A stretch of 64,000 nt of DNA. Origin: Kitasatospora acidiphila. Its GTDB lineage: Bacteria > Actinomycetota > Actinomycetes > Streptomycetales > Streptomycetaceae. The notes beneath the pieces were generated by a model, which did not search any database, was not told the DNA's origin, and saw nothing but the letters and a program-made list of their open reading frames with translations. Location: the NCBI RefSeq assembly GCF_006636205.1, contig NZ_VIGB01000003.1, positions 5,384,501 to 5,448,500 on the forward strand. Direction: 5' to 3'. A program made the position numbers and the translations under genes. Shown piece after piece: positions 1-7,986 of this stretch (positions within the stretch are counted from its first letter, which is position 1; each line of letters starts with the position of its first letter).

Positions 1-2217
1 AACATCCTGAAGCCGGCCGACGGTCGCCCCGTCACCATGCCGACCCAGGACATGGTGCTCGGTCTGTTCTTCCTCACCTCGGACCGCGAGAACGTGAAGG
101 GCGCCGGCCGCTCCTTCTCGTCCACCGCCGAGGCGATCATGGCCTTCGACGCCCGCGAGCTGGACGTCCAGGCCCCGATCAACCTGCGGCTGCCGATCGG
201 CACCGTGCCGCCGCGGGGCTGGACCCCGTCGGTCGACCCCGAGTGGGTCGACAGCGAGGCCGCGCAGTGGACCGAGGGCGAGTCCTTCCGGCTCACCACG
301 ACCCTGGGTCGGGCGCTCTTCAACGAGCTGCTGCCCGAGGACTACCCGTTCGTCGACTACGAGGTGGGCAAGAAGCAGCTCTCCGCGATCGTCAACGACC
401 TGGCCGAGCGGTACCCCAAGGTCGTCGTGGCGGCGACCCTGGACAACCTGAAGGCGTCCGGCTTCCACTGGTCGACCCGTTCCGGTGTCACCGTCTCGAT
501 CTCGGACGTCGTGGTCCCGCCGAGCAAGCCCCAGATCCTCGAGGGCTACGAGGCGCAGGCCGAGAAGGTCCAGAAGAACTACGAGCGCGGTCTGATGACC
601 AACGACGAGCGCAAGCAGGAGCTCGTCAACATCTGGACCAAGGCGACCAACGAGGTCGCCGAGGCGATGAACGCGAACTTCCCGAAGACCAACCCCATCT
701 TCATGATGGTCGACTCGGGTGCTCGTGGAAACATGATGCAGATGCGTCAGATCGCCGGTATGCGTGGTCTGGTGTCGAACGCGAAGAACGAGACCATCCC
801 GCGTCCCATCAAGGCCTCGTTCCGTGAGGGCCTGTCCGTGCTGGAGTACTTCATCTCCACCCACGGTGCCCGTAAGGGTCTGGCCGACACCGCGCTGCGT
901 ACCGCCGACTCGGGTTACCTGACCCGTCGTCTGGTGGACGTCTCGCAGGACGTGATCATCCGCGAGGAGGACTGCGGCACCGAGCGCGGCCTCAAGCTGG
1001 CGATCGGCAGCGTCGGCGAGGACGGCGTGCTGCGCAAGGCGGAGGACGTCGAGACCAGCGTCTACGCCCGCATGCTGGCCGAGGACATCACCGTCGACGG
1101 CAAGCTCATCGCGACGGCCAACACCGACCTCGGTGACGTCCTGATCGACGAGCTGATCAAGTACGGCATCGGCGAGGTCAAGGTCCGCTCGATCCTCACC
1201 TGTGAGTCGGCGGTCGGCACCTGCGCCATGTGCTACGGCCGCTCGCTGGCCACCGGCAAGCTGGTCGACATCGGTGAGGCGGTCGGCATCATCGCCGCCC
1301 AGTCCATCGGTGAGCCCGGTACCCAGCTGACCATGCGTACCTTCCACACCGGTGGTGTGGCCGGTGACGACATCACCCAGGGTCTGCCGCGTGTCGTCGA
1401 GCTCTTCGAGGCCCGTACCCCCAAGGGTGTGGCCCCGATCTCGGAGGCCTCCGGCCGGGCCCGGATCGAGGACACCGAGAAGACCCGCAAGATCGTCATC
1501 ACCCCGGACGACGGCACCGACGAGATCGCCTACCCGGTCTCCAAGCGTGTCAAGCTCCTGGTGAGCGAGGGCGAGCAGGTCGAGGTCGGCCAGAAGCTGA
1601 CCATGGGTGCCACCAACCCGCACGACGTGCTGCGGATCATGGGCCAGCGTGCCGTCCAGGTCCACCTGGTCGCCGAGGTCCAGAAGGTCTACAACTCGCA
1701 GGGTGTGTCGATCCACGACAAGCACATCGAGATCATCATCCGGCAGATGCTCCGCCGCGTGACGATCATCGAGTCGGGCGACGCCGAGCTGCTGCCGGGC
1801 GAGCTGGTCGAGCGCGGCCGGTTCGAGACCGAGAACCGTCGTGTGGTCTCCGAGGGCGGTCACCCCGCCTCCGGCCGTCCGCAGCTGATGGGTATCACCA
1901 AGGCCTCGCTGGCCACCGAGTCCTGGCTGTCGGCCGCCTCCTTCCAGGAGACGACCCGGGTGCTCACCGACGCGGCGATCCACGCCAAGTCGGACCCGCT
2001 GCTGGGCCTCAAGGAGAACGTCATCCTCGGTAAGCTCATCCCGGCCGGTACGGGCCTGCCCCGCTACCGCAACATCCGGGTCGAGCCGACCGAGGAGGCC
2101 AAGGCCGCGATGTACTCGGCCGTCGGCTACGACGACTACGACCTGTCGCCCTTCGGCGCCGGCTCCGGCCAGGCGGTCCCGCTGGACGACTACGACTACG
2201 GCCCGTACACCGGCTGA
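1..2217 (+). CDS. rpoC: DNA-directed RNA polymerase beta' subunit (3' part)
   Basis: The window opens inside this gene: the frame is open from base 1, and 738 residues of the C-terminal part are present. The N-terminal part with the catalytic NADFDGD motif lies upstream of the window. Visible landmarks are the second zinc site (EEDCGT, then TCESAVGTCAMCYG) and the trigger-loop/bridge region GEAVGIIAAQSIGEPGTQ with MRTFHTGG at about 1285-1370. The acidic, Tyr-rich tail (YDDYDLSPFG...) is typical of actinobacterial RpoC. It is core RNA polymerase, normally co-transcribed with rpoB. The gene ends just before a strong hairpin terminator. Identification is secure. Confidence 0.98.
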   Translation, partial: NILKPADGRPVTMPTQDMVLGLFFLTSDRENVKGAGRSFSSTAEAIMAFDARELDVQAPINLRLPIGTVPPRGWTPSVDPEWVDSEAAQWTEGESFRLTTTLGRALFNELLPEDYPFVDYEVGKKQLSAIVNDLAERYPKVVVAATLDNLKASGFHWSTRSGVTVSISDVVVPPSKPQILEGYEAQAEKVQKNYERGLMTNDERKQELVNIWTKATNEVAEAMNANFPKTNPIFMMVDSGARGNMMQMRQIAGMRGLVSNAKNETIPRPIKASFREGLSVLEYFISTHGARKGLADTALRTADSGYLTRRLVDVSQDVIIREEDCGTERGLKLAIGSVGEDGVLRKAEDVETSVYARMLAEDITVDGKLIATANTDLGDVLIDELIKYGIGEVKVRSILTCESAVGTCAMCYGRSLATGKLVDIGEAVGIIAAQSIGEPGTQLTMRTFHTGGVAGDDITQGLPRVVELFEARTPKGVAPISEASGRARIEDTEKTRKIVITPDDGTDEIAYPVSKRVKLLVSEGEQVEVGQKLTMGATNPHDVLRIMGQRAVQVHLVAEVQKVYNSQGVSIHDKHIEIIIRQMLRRVTIIESGDAELLPGELVERGRFETENRRVVSEGGHPASGRPQLMGITKASLATESWLSAASFQETTRVLTDAAIHAKSDPLLGLKENVILGKLIPAGTGLPRYRNIRVEPTEEAKAAMYSAVGYDDYDLSPFGAGSGQAVPLDDYDYGPYTG

Positions 2218-2235
2218 GTCCACGGTTGTTGAGAC

Positions 2236-2272
2236 GCAGGGCGGTCATCCCTCTCAGGGATGGCCGCCCTGC
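2236..2272 (+). terminator. Terminator after rpoC
   Basis: A 17-bp stem (2236-2252 with 2256-2272, one G-U pair) closes a CTC loop 18 bases after the rpoC stop. The tract that follows is only weakly T-rich, as is usual in this GC range. It likely ends the rpoBC transcript. Confidence 0.8.
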
Positions 2273-2402
2273 GGCGTTTGTCCGTCCTGCGGGGGAGGCG
2301 GCGAAACCGCTCGGCCGGGCGATCCGTGACCAGGGGGCCGGCGGGCAGTCTTGGGGATGTCGGTGCGGAGGGTCCGGGCCGGCGGCCCGAGGGGGGACTT
2401 CG

Positions 2403-3089
2403 ATGGACAACCGCCTGACCCGAGTGCTGGTCTACGCCGCGATTACCGGCGCCGTGCTCCTGTCGATGACGGCCTGTGACTGGTGGGGTTCGCGGAAGCA
2501 CAACGACGTCAGCTACGGCGTCAGCCAGTCGGTGAAGACGCTGGTGGTGCAGGGGGAGACCGGCGACATCACCGTGGTCGGCGGCGGCGACGCCGTCACC
2601 GTGACCGAGCACCAGCACTACCAGGACCAGCAGCCGGTCACCACCCACCAGGTGAGCGCCGACGGCACCCTCACCCTGGCGTACCACTGCCACGACTGCG
2701 GGGTCGGCTACGACATCCACGTGCCGGCCGGCACCGTGGTGAAGCTGACCGCCTCGACCGGTGACGTGGACCTGAGCGGGCTGACCGCCGACGTGCAGGC
2801 CGACACCGAAACCGGGAAGATCCGGGCGACCGGGCTGACCGGCGGCAAGGCCGAGCTGCGCGCCCAGACCGGTGACGTCTGCGCCTCCTTCGCCGGGGCC
2901 CCGAGGGCGGTGAACGCCAGCACCGAGACCGGTTCGGTCCAGATCACCGTGCCGGGCGGCACCGGCTACACCGTCGCGGCCGCCGCGCAGACCGGCTCGG
3001 TCAAGGTGGCGGTCCCACAGGACCCCTCGACCGGACGGACCATCAACGCCCACGCGGAGACCGGCAGCGTTGCCGTCACCGGTGCCTGA
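2403..3089 (+). CDS. DUF4097-type lipoprotein
   Basis: The 228-aa product starts at ATG 2403 behind a GGGGGG ribosome site. The N-terminus is a lipoprotein signal with a hydrophobic stretch ending LLSMTAC, so Cys is about residue 24. The rest is a repetitive beta-rich domain with recurring ETGDI, STGDVDLSGL, ETGKI, QTGDV, ETGSV and QTGSV turns. That pattern is characteristic of the DUF4097 putative adhesin family, a beta-helix also found in LiaG of Bacillus. It is probably exposed on the outer face of the membrane. The gene lies directly upstream of a sensor kinase/response regulator pair, as LiaG lies near LiaSR. Shared function in envelope-stress sensing is inference only. Confidence 0.75.
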   Translation: MDNRLTRVLVYAAITGAVLLSMTACDWWGSRKHNDVSYGVSQSVKTLVVQGETGDITVVGGGDAVTVTEHQHYQDQQPVTTHQVSADGTLTLAYHCHDCGVGYDIHVPAGTVVKLTASTGDVDLSGLTADVQADTETGKIRATGLTGGKAELRAQTGDVCASFAGAPRAVNASTETGSVQITVPGGTGYTVAAAAQTGSVKVAVPQDPSTGRTINAHAETGSVAVTGA

Positions 3090-3156
3090 GCCCCTCTATA
3101 CCGTGCTGAGCTGGGCCGATAGGCTGCCCGCCGGCTGGGGAGGAACGGGGGACACG

Positions 3157-4332
3157 GTGGAGATCGCGCGCTGGCAGGGCCGGGTGATCCGGGCGGTGGC
3201 GGCCCGGCCGTTCCTGGTCGACTCGGTGCTGGCCTTCCTGGCCGGGGCACTCTCGGTTTGGGCGGTCTTCTTCGACGGCCGCTCGTGGCCGCTCTGGACC
3301 TTCGTGCTCGCCGCCGCCACGGCGGCCCCGCTGCCCTGGCGGCGGCGGGCGCCGTTCACCGTGTTCGTGCTCTCCAGCCTCCTGTCGCTCGGCATGAGCC
3401 TGTTCGCGCACTCCGCGCAGCCGCAGATCATGCTGCACTCGATCCTGGTGGTCTACACCCTGGCCGACCGGGGCAAGGAGTGGCAGCGCTGGCTGAGTCT
3501 GGTCGTGCTGGTGTCCTACACGGTCTACGGCACCCATTCGCCCAACGGGCTGATCTTCAGCGAGTTGACCAACATCGGCTCCTTCATCCTCGGCTCGGTG
3601 GTGCGCGAACTGCGTCAGCAGGCCGAAACCCAGAGGAAGCGGGCGCACGAGGCCGGCGCCCGGGCCGCGAGCGAGGCGGCCCGCGCGGTGGCCGAGGAAC
3701 GGAGCCGGATCGCCCGGGAGATGCACGACATCCTGGCGCACGCGGTCTCGCTGATGGTGATCCAGGCCGAGGCCGGGCCGCTTGTGGTGCACCGCGATCC
3801 GGAGAAGGCGATCCGCGCCTTCGACACCATCGCGGACTCCGGGCGGGACGCCATGGTGCAGCTGCGCCGGGTGCTCGGAGTGCTCAAGGAGGACGGCGCC
3901 ACGCCCCAACTCGCCCCGCAGCCGAGGCTGGTGGAGCTCACCACGGTGGCCGACCGGGTGCGCGCGGCCGGTGTCCGGGTGGAGCTGGCGCTGCCCGAGC
4001 CGGTGCCGGCGCTGCCCGCCGACGTGGAGGCGGCGGCCTACCGGATCATCCAGGAGGCGCTGACCAATGTGCTCAAGCACTCCGGGGCGGACCGGGCCGA
4101 GGTGGCGGTGGTCGAGCGGGCCGAGCGGCTGGAACTGACGGTCCAGGACAACGGCCGCGGCCCGGACGGCACGGCGGCGGTCGGTGCGCCCGGCTGGTCG
4201 GGCGGGCGCGGACTGCTGGGCATCCGGGAGCGGGCGGTGGCCTGCGGCGGCCGGGCGGAGGCCGGGCCGGGGCCGGACGGGCTGGGCTTCCGGATCCGGG
4301 CCGACCTGCCCTTGGGAACACAGGCACTGTGA
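3157..4332 (+). CDS. Two-component sensor histidine kinase, NarL/LiaS type
   Basis: A membrane histidine kinase of 391 aa. About five to six hydrophobic segments fill the first 155 residues. A short coiled coil rich in Ala, Arg and Glu follows, then the HisKA_3 motif EMHDILAHAVSLM with His at about 190, and a HATPase_c domain (EALTNVLKHSG, DNGRGPDG, GRGLLGIRER). The kinase should phosphorylate the regulator encoded 10 bases downstream. GTG 3157 is chosen because it follows GGAGG and a possible -10 (TAGGCT near 3120). An in-frame TTG at 3070 would overlap the lipoprotein gene and is less likely. The signal sensed is unknown. Confidence 0.85.
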   Translation: MEIARWQGRVIRAVAARPFLVDSVLAFLAGALSVWAVFFDGRSWPLWTFVLAAATAAPLPWRRRAPFTVFVLSSLLSLGMSLFAHSAQPQIMLHSILVVYTLADRGKEWQRWLSLVVLVSYTVYGTHSPNGLIFSELTNIGSFILGSVVRELRQQAETQRKRAHEAGARAASEAARAVAEERSRIAREMHDILAHAVSLMVIQAEAGPLVVHRDPEKAIRAFDTIADSGRDAMVQLRRVLGVLKEDGATPQLAPQPRLVELTTVADRVRAAGVRVELALPEPVPALPADVEAAAYRIIQEALTNVLKHSGADRAEVAVVERAERLELTVQDNGRGPDGTAAVGAPGWSGGRGLLGIRERAVACGGRAEAGPGPDGLGFRIRADLPLGTQAL

Positions 4333-4342
4333 GGAGCGCAGC

Positions 4343-5005
4343 GTGATACGTGTGGTGGTGGCCGACGACCAGGAGCTGGTCCGGGCCGGATTCGGGATGA
4401 TCCTGGACGCCCAGCCGGACATCGAGGTGGTGGCCGAGGCGGCGGACGGGGAGCAGGCGATCGAGGCGGTCGCCGCGCACCGGCCCGACGTGCTGCTGCT
4501 GGACGTCCGGATGCCGGTGCTGGACGGGCTGGAGGCGGCCCGCCGGGTCTGCGCCGACTACCCGGACACCAAGGTGCTGATGCTCACCACCTTCGACATC
4601 GACGACTACGTCTACGACGCGCTGCACGCGGGTGCCAGCGGCTTCCTGCTCAAGGACGTCCGCCGGGACGACCTGGCGCACGGTGTCCGGATGGTGGCCG
4701 CCGGTGAGGCGCTGCTCGCTCCGTCGGTGACCAAGCGCTTGATCAGCGAGTTCGCCGCCCGCCGCCCGGGCGTGGCCCGCCGGCCGCACCGGCTGCTTGA
4801 TCAGCTGACGGCCCGTGAGCAGGAGACCCTGCGACTGCTGGCCCGAGGGCTGTCGAACGCCGAGATCGCCGCCGAGCTGACGGTCAGCGAACACACCGTC
4901 AAGACCCATGTCTCCAACCTGCTGAGCAAGTTGCAGCTGCGCGACCGGGTTCATGCGGTGGTCTTCGCCTACGAGGCCGGGGCAGTGGTGGCGGGCGAGG
5001 GCTGA
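4343..5005 (+). CDS. LuxR/NarL-family response regulator
   Basis: The 220-aa protein has a receiver domain with acidic pair DD at 8-9, phospho-acceptor Asp54 in LLLDVRMP, and Lys in FLLKDVRRDD. A linker leads to a LuxR helix-turn-helix (LTAREQETLRLLARGLSNAEIAAELTVS, then TVKTHVSNLLSKL). GTG 4343 follows GAGGAG, and the gene starts 10 bases after the kinase stop, so the two are co-transcribed and form a cognate pair. Targets cannot be read from the sequence. The upstream DUF4097 gene is the obvious candidate. Confidence 0.88.
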   Translation: MIRVVVADDQELVRAGFGMILDAQPDIEVVAEAADGEQAIEAVAAHRPDVLLLDVRMPVLDGLEAARRVCADYPDTKVLMLTTFDIDDYVYDALHAGASGFLLKDVRRDDLAHGVRMVAAGEALLAPSVTKRLISEFAARRPGVARRPHRLLDQLTAREQETLRLLARGLSNAEIAAELTVSEHTVKTHVSNLLSKLQLRDRVHAVVFAYEAGAVVAGEG

Positions 5006-5036
5006 AACCCGGGTGCGGTCGGCCTCGCAAGGCACC

Positions 5037-5042
5037 TACTGT
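5037..5042 (+). promoter_or_regulatory. -10 element for leaderless sirtuin mRNA
   Basis: TACTGT sits exactly six bases before the ATG at 5049. Transcription would therefore start at or next to the start codon, and no Shine-Dalgarno sequence is present. The -35 region is weak. Confidence 0.5.
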
Positions 5043-5048
5043 CGGGGC

Positions 5049-5774
5049 ATGAGCAGCCGCAAGCTCGTCGCCGTCCTGACCGGCGCCGGCATCTCCACCG
5101 ACTCAGGCATCCCCGACTACCGTGGCCCGCAAGGCCTTTGGCAGCGCGATCCGAGCGCCCAGGAGCTGGTCACCATCGGCCCGTACCTGGCCTCCTCGGA
5201 TGTCCGGCGGCGTTCCTGGCTGATGCGCCGGGACGCGGGCGCGCTGAACGCCGAGCCGAACGCCGGGCACCGGGCGCTGGTCGAGCTGGACCGGGCGCTG
5301 CCGACCCGGGTGCTCACCCAGAACGTGGACGGGCTGCACCAGGAGGCCGGGCTGCGCCAGGACCATGTGCTCGAACTGCACGGCACCGCGCGGCGGGTGC
5401 GCTGCACGGGGTGCGCCTACACCGGCACCATGGCCGAGGCGTTGGACCGGGTGGCGGGCGGCGAGCCGGACCCGGCCTGCCGGGAGTGCGGCGGGATCCT
5501 TCGACCGGCCACCGTGATGTTCGGCGAGGCGCTGGACCCCGAGGTGCTGGACCGGGCCGCCCGGATCGCGCAGCTGTGCGACGTGTTCATCGCGGTCGGC
5601 AGCAGCCTGCAGGTGCATCCGGCGGCCGGGCTGGTGGAGGTGGCGGTCCAGGCCGGGGCCGGGCTGATCGTGGTCAACGCCGAGCCGACCCCGTACGACG
5701 AGCCAGCCGACCTGGTGATCCGGGAGCCTATCTCCACGGCGCTGCCGGCCCTGGTCGCTAGGCTGACCGAGTGA
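5049..5774 (+). CDS. cobB: NAD-dependent protein deacylase (sirtuin)
   Basis: This 241-aa Sir2 family enzyme removes acyl groups from lysine using NAD, giving nicotinamide and O-acyl-ADP-ribose. Diagnostic motifs are GAGISTDSGIPDYRG near the N-terminus, TQNVDGLHQ, catalytic His111 in LELHGT, and a zinc ribbon of Cys119, Cys122, Cys144 and Cys147. GSSLQVHPA and VVNAEPT shape the NAD pocket. The ATG at 5049 appears leaderless. The stop overlaps the GTG of the next gene by four bases (GTGA), giving a tight chain with a P450 and an ADP-ribosylglycohydrolase. The symbol is a family-level assignment. Confidence 0.9.
   Translation: MSSRKLVAVLTGAGISTDSGIPDYRGPQGLWQRDPSAQELVTIGPYLASSDVRRRSWLMRRDAGALNAEPNAGHRALVELDRALPTRVLTQNVDGLHQEAGLRQDHVLELHGTARRVRCTGCAYTGTMAEALDRVAGGEPDPACRECGGILRPATVMFGEALDPEVLDRAARIAQLCDVFIAVGSSLQVHPAAGLVEVAVQAGAGLIVVNAEPTPYDEPADLVIREPISTALPALVARLTE
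5759..5764 (+). promoter_or_regulatory. Possible internal -10 for the P450 gene
   Basis: TAGGCT ends six bases before the GTG at 5771, inside the 3' end of the sirtuin gene. The spacing matches the other leaderless starts in this window. Confidence 0.4.
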
Positions 5775-6979
5775 CAACGCGTTTCGATCCCCGGTCGGCG
5801 GAGTTCATCGCGCACCCGTACGACGTCTACGCCGAACTGCGGGCCGACGCCCCGGTGGTCTTCCACGAGGCCACCGGGCAGTGGCTGGTCTCCCGCCACG
5901 CGGACGTCAGCGCGCTGCTGCGGGACCGGCGGCTCGGGCGCACCTACACCCACCGGTTCGGCCACGAGGAGTTCGGGCAGAGCCCGCCCGACCCGGCACA
6001 CGAGCCGTTCCACACCCTCAACGGCAACGGCCTGCTGGACCTGGAAGGCCCCGACCACACCCGGATCCGCCGGCTGGTCGCCAAGGCCTTCACCCCGCGG
6101 ATGGTCGAGGCACTGCGGCCCACCGTGGCGCGGCTGGCCGACGAACTGGTCACCGGGCTGCTCGAGGAGGGCGGCGGCGACCTGATCTCGGCCGTCGCCG
6201 AGCCGCTGCCGGTGGCCGTGATCGCCGAGATGCTGGGCGTGCCCGCCGCCGACCGGCACCTGCTGCGGCCCTGGTCGGCCGCGATCACCGGGATGTTCGA
6301 GCTCAACCCGAGCGCCGGGACCGCCGAGCGGGCGGTGCGGGCCAGCGTCGAGTTCTCCGACTACCTGCGCGCGCTGATCGGCGAGCGCCGGGCCGCGCCG
6401 GGCGAGGACCTGCTCTCCGCGCTGATCGCCGCCCAGGAGGACGGCGACGCGCTCAGCGAGCAGGAACTGGTCTCCACCTGCGTACTGCTGCTGAACGCCG
6501 GCCACGAGGCGACCGTCAACACCACCGGCAACGGCTGGTGGGCGCTGCTGCGCAACCCCGCTCAGCTGGCCCTGCTGCGCTCCGATGTCGACGCCCATCT
6601 CCCCACCGCCATCGAGGAGTTGATGCGGTTTGACACGCCACTGCAGATGTTCGAGCGGTGGGTGCTGGAGGACATCGAGGTGGCCGGCGTGCGCATCCCG
6701 CGCGGCAGCGAGCTCGCCCTGCTGTTCGGCTCGGCCAATCGGGACGAGGCGCGGTTCGCCGCCCCCGACCGGCTGGACGTCACCCGGGCCGAGAACCCGC
6801 ACATCTCCTTCGGTGCAGGCATCCACTACTGCCTCGGCGCCCCGCTGGCCAGGCTCGAACTCATCGAATCCTTCGGCGCGTTGCTGCGCCGGGCGCCCGA
6901 CCTGACACTGCTGCGGGAGCCGGTCTGGCAGCCCGGCTACGTGATCCGCGGCCTGACCGAACTGCAGGTGACCACATGA
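5771..6979 (+). CDS. Cytochrome P450
   Basis: This soluble bacterial class I P450 has 402 aa, the normal size. The I-helix oxygen-binding motif NAGHEATV lies near residue 243. The heme-thiolate signature FGAGIHYCLGAPLARLE places the axial Cys at 354. An ExxR-like element is seen in EELMRFDTP. It needs a ferredoxin and reductase, neither of which is encoded nearby. GTG 5771 overlaps the sirtuin stop, and the 3' end overlaps the next ATG by four bases. No biosynthetic cluster surrounds it, so the substrate cannot be guessed. Confidence 0.93.
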   Translation: MTTRFDPRSAEFIAHPYDVYAELRADAPVVFHEATGQWLVSRHADVSALLRDRRLGRTYTHRFGHEEFGQSPPDPAHEPFHTLNGNGLLDLEGPDHTRIRRLVAKAFTPRMVEALRPTVARLADELVTGLLEEGGGDLISAVAEPLPVAVIAEMLGVPAADRHLLRPWSAAITGMFELNPSAGTAERAVRASVEFSDYLRALIGERRAAPGEDLLSALIAAQEDGDALSEQELVSTCVLLLNAGHEATVNTTGNGWWALLRNPAQLALLRSDVDAHLPTAIEELMRFDTPLQMFERWVLEDIEVAGVRIPRGSELALLFGSANRDEARFAAPDRLDVTRAENPHISFGAGIHYCLGAPLARLELIESFGALLRRAPDLTLLREPVWQPGYVIRGLTELQVTT

Positions 6980-7974
6980 AGCGTGCTACCGGTGCTCTGC
7001 TGGGCCTGGCACTGGGTGACGCGCTCGGCGCCCCGACCGAGTTCCAGTCGATGGAGAACCTCGCCCGGAGCTGGCCTGACTGGCGTCAACTCCCGCTGCG
7101 CCAAGAGGCGTTGGTCACCGATGACACTCAGATGACGCTCTCGGTGGCCCGCGCGCTGCGCACCGCGCTGGCCGAGGGTCCACTGACCGCCGAGCGGTTC
7201 ACCGAGCCGCTGCGCACCGAGTACGTCGAGTGGTGGCGCTCGCCGCAGAACAACCGGGCGCCGGGCTTCACCTGCCTGAGCGCCTGCCAGGAACTCAGCC
7301 ACCGCGGGGTGCGCTGGCAGGAGGCCAGCCGGATCGGCTCCAAGGGCTGCGGCGCCAACATGCGGGTCGCCCCGCTGGGCCTGGTGCGCGGGCTGACGAT
7401 GGACCAACTCGCGGGCGGCTCCCAACTGCAGGCCGCGCTGACCCACGGTCACCCGACCGGCCTGGCGGCCAGTGAGCTGACCGCGCTGACCGTCTGGCTG
7501 CTCACCCAGGACACCGCACCGGCCCAGCTGCCCGCGCTGCTGCGGGCCTATGCGGCGGCCAACCGCACCAAGTACCGCGAGGACTGGCTGGGCGACCTGT
7601 GGACGCAGTCCCACCGCCACTCGGCGGAGTCGTTCATCACCGAGGGCTGGGACCAGTGCCTGGCAGTCCTGGACCGGCTGGACCAGGCGCTGGCCGCAGC
7701 GGACCGGGATGCCGACCCGTGCCTGATCACGGGGGAGGGCTGGATCGCCGAGGAGGCGTTCGCCAGCGCGCTGCTCTGCTTCCTGCTCTTCCCCGACGAC
7801 CCGGTGACGGCGATCCGCCGGGCCGCCTACTCCTCCGGTGACTCCGACTCGCTGGCCTGCCTGGCCGGCGCCTTCGCCGGCGCGCACCAGGGTGCCCACG
7901 CCTGGCCGGCCGACTGGGTGGAGCGGATCGAGCACCGCGACGAGCTGCTGGAGTTCGGCGCGCTCTGGGACTGA
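6976..7974 (+). CDS. ADP-ribosylglycohydrolase family protein
   Basis: The 332-aa DraG/ARH-like protein starts GALLGLALGDALGAPTE, typical of the family. It carries the first metal motif VTDDTQMTL at about residues 46-54 and the C-terminal metal motif SGDSDSLACLAGAFAGA at about 285-301. Members use two divalent metals to cleave ADP-ribose from Arg or Ser side chains, or other ADP-ribosyl conjugates. The second motif has GDSDS where GDTDT is common, a mild variation. ATG 6976 overlaps the P450 stop (ATGA). Proximity to a sirtuin suggests a shared NAD/ADP-ribose theme. The actual substrate is unknown. Confidence 0.88.
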   Translation: MKRATGALLGLALGDALGAPTEFQSMENLARSWPDWRQLPLRQEALVTDDTQMTLSVARALRTALAEGPLTAERFTEPLRTEYVEWWRSPQNNRAPGFTCLSACQELSHRGVRWQEASRIGSKGCGANMRVAPLGLVRGLTMDQLAGGSQLQAALTHGHPTGLAASELTALTVWLLTQDTAPAQLPALLRAYAAANRTKYREDWLGDLWTQSHRHSAESFITEGWDQCLAVLDRLDQALAAADRDADPCLITGEGWIAEEAFASALLCFLLFPDDPVTAIRRAAYSSGDSDSLACLAGAFAGAHQGAHAWPADWVERIEHRDELLEFGALWD

Positions 7975-7986
7975 GCGGGCGAGGGG

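Noticed and set aside
5771..6979. P450 as a marker of a natural-product cluster
   Set aside because: No synthase, ferredoxin, transporter or other tailoring gene is nearby.
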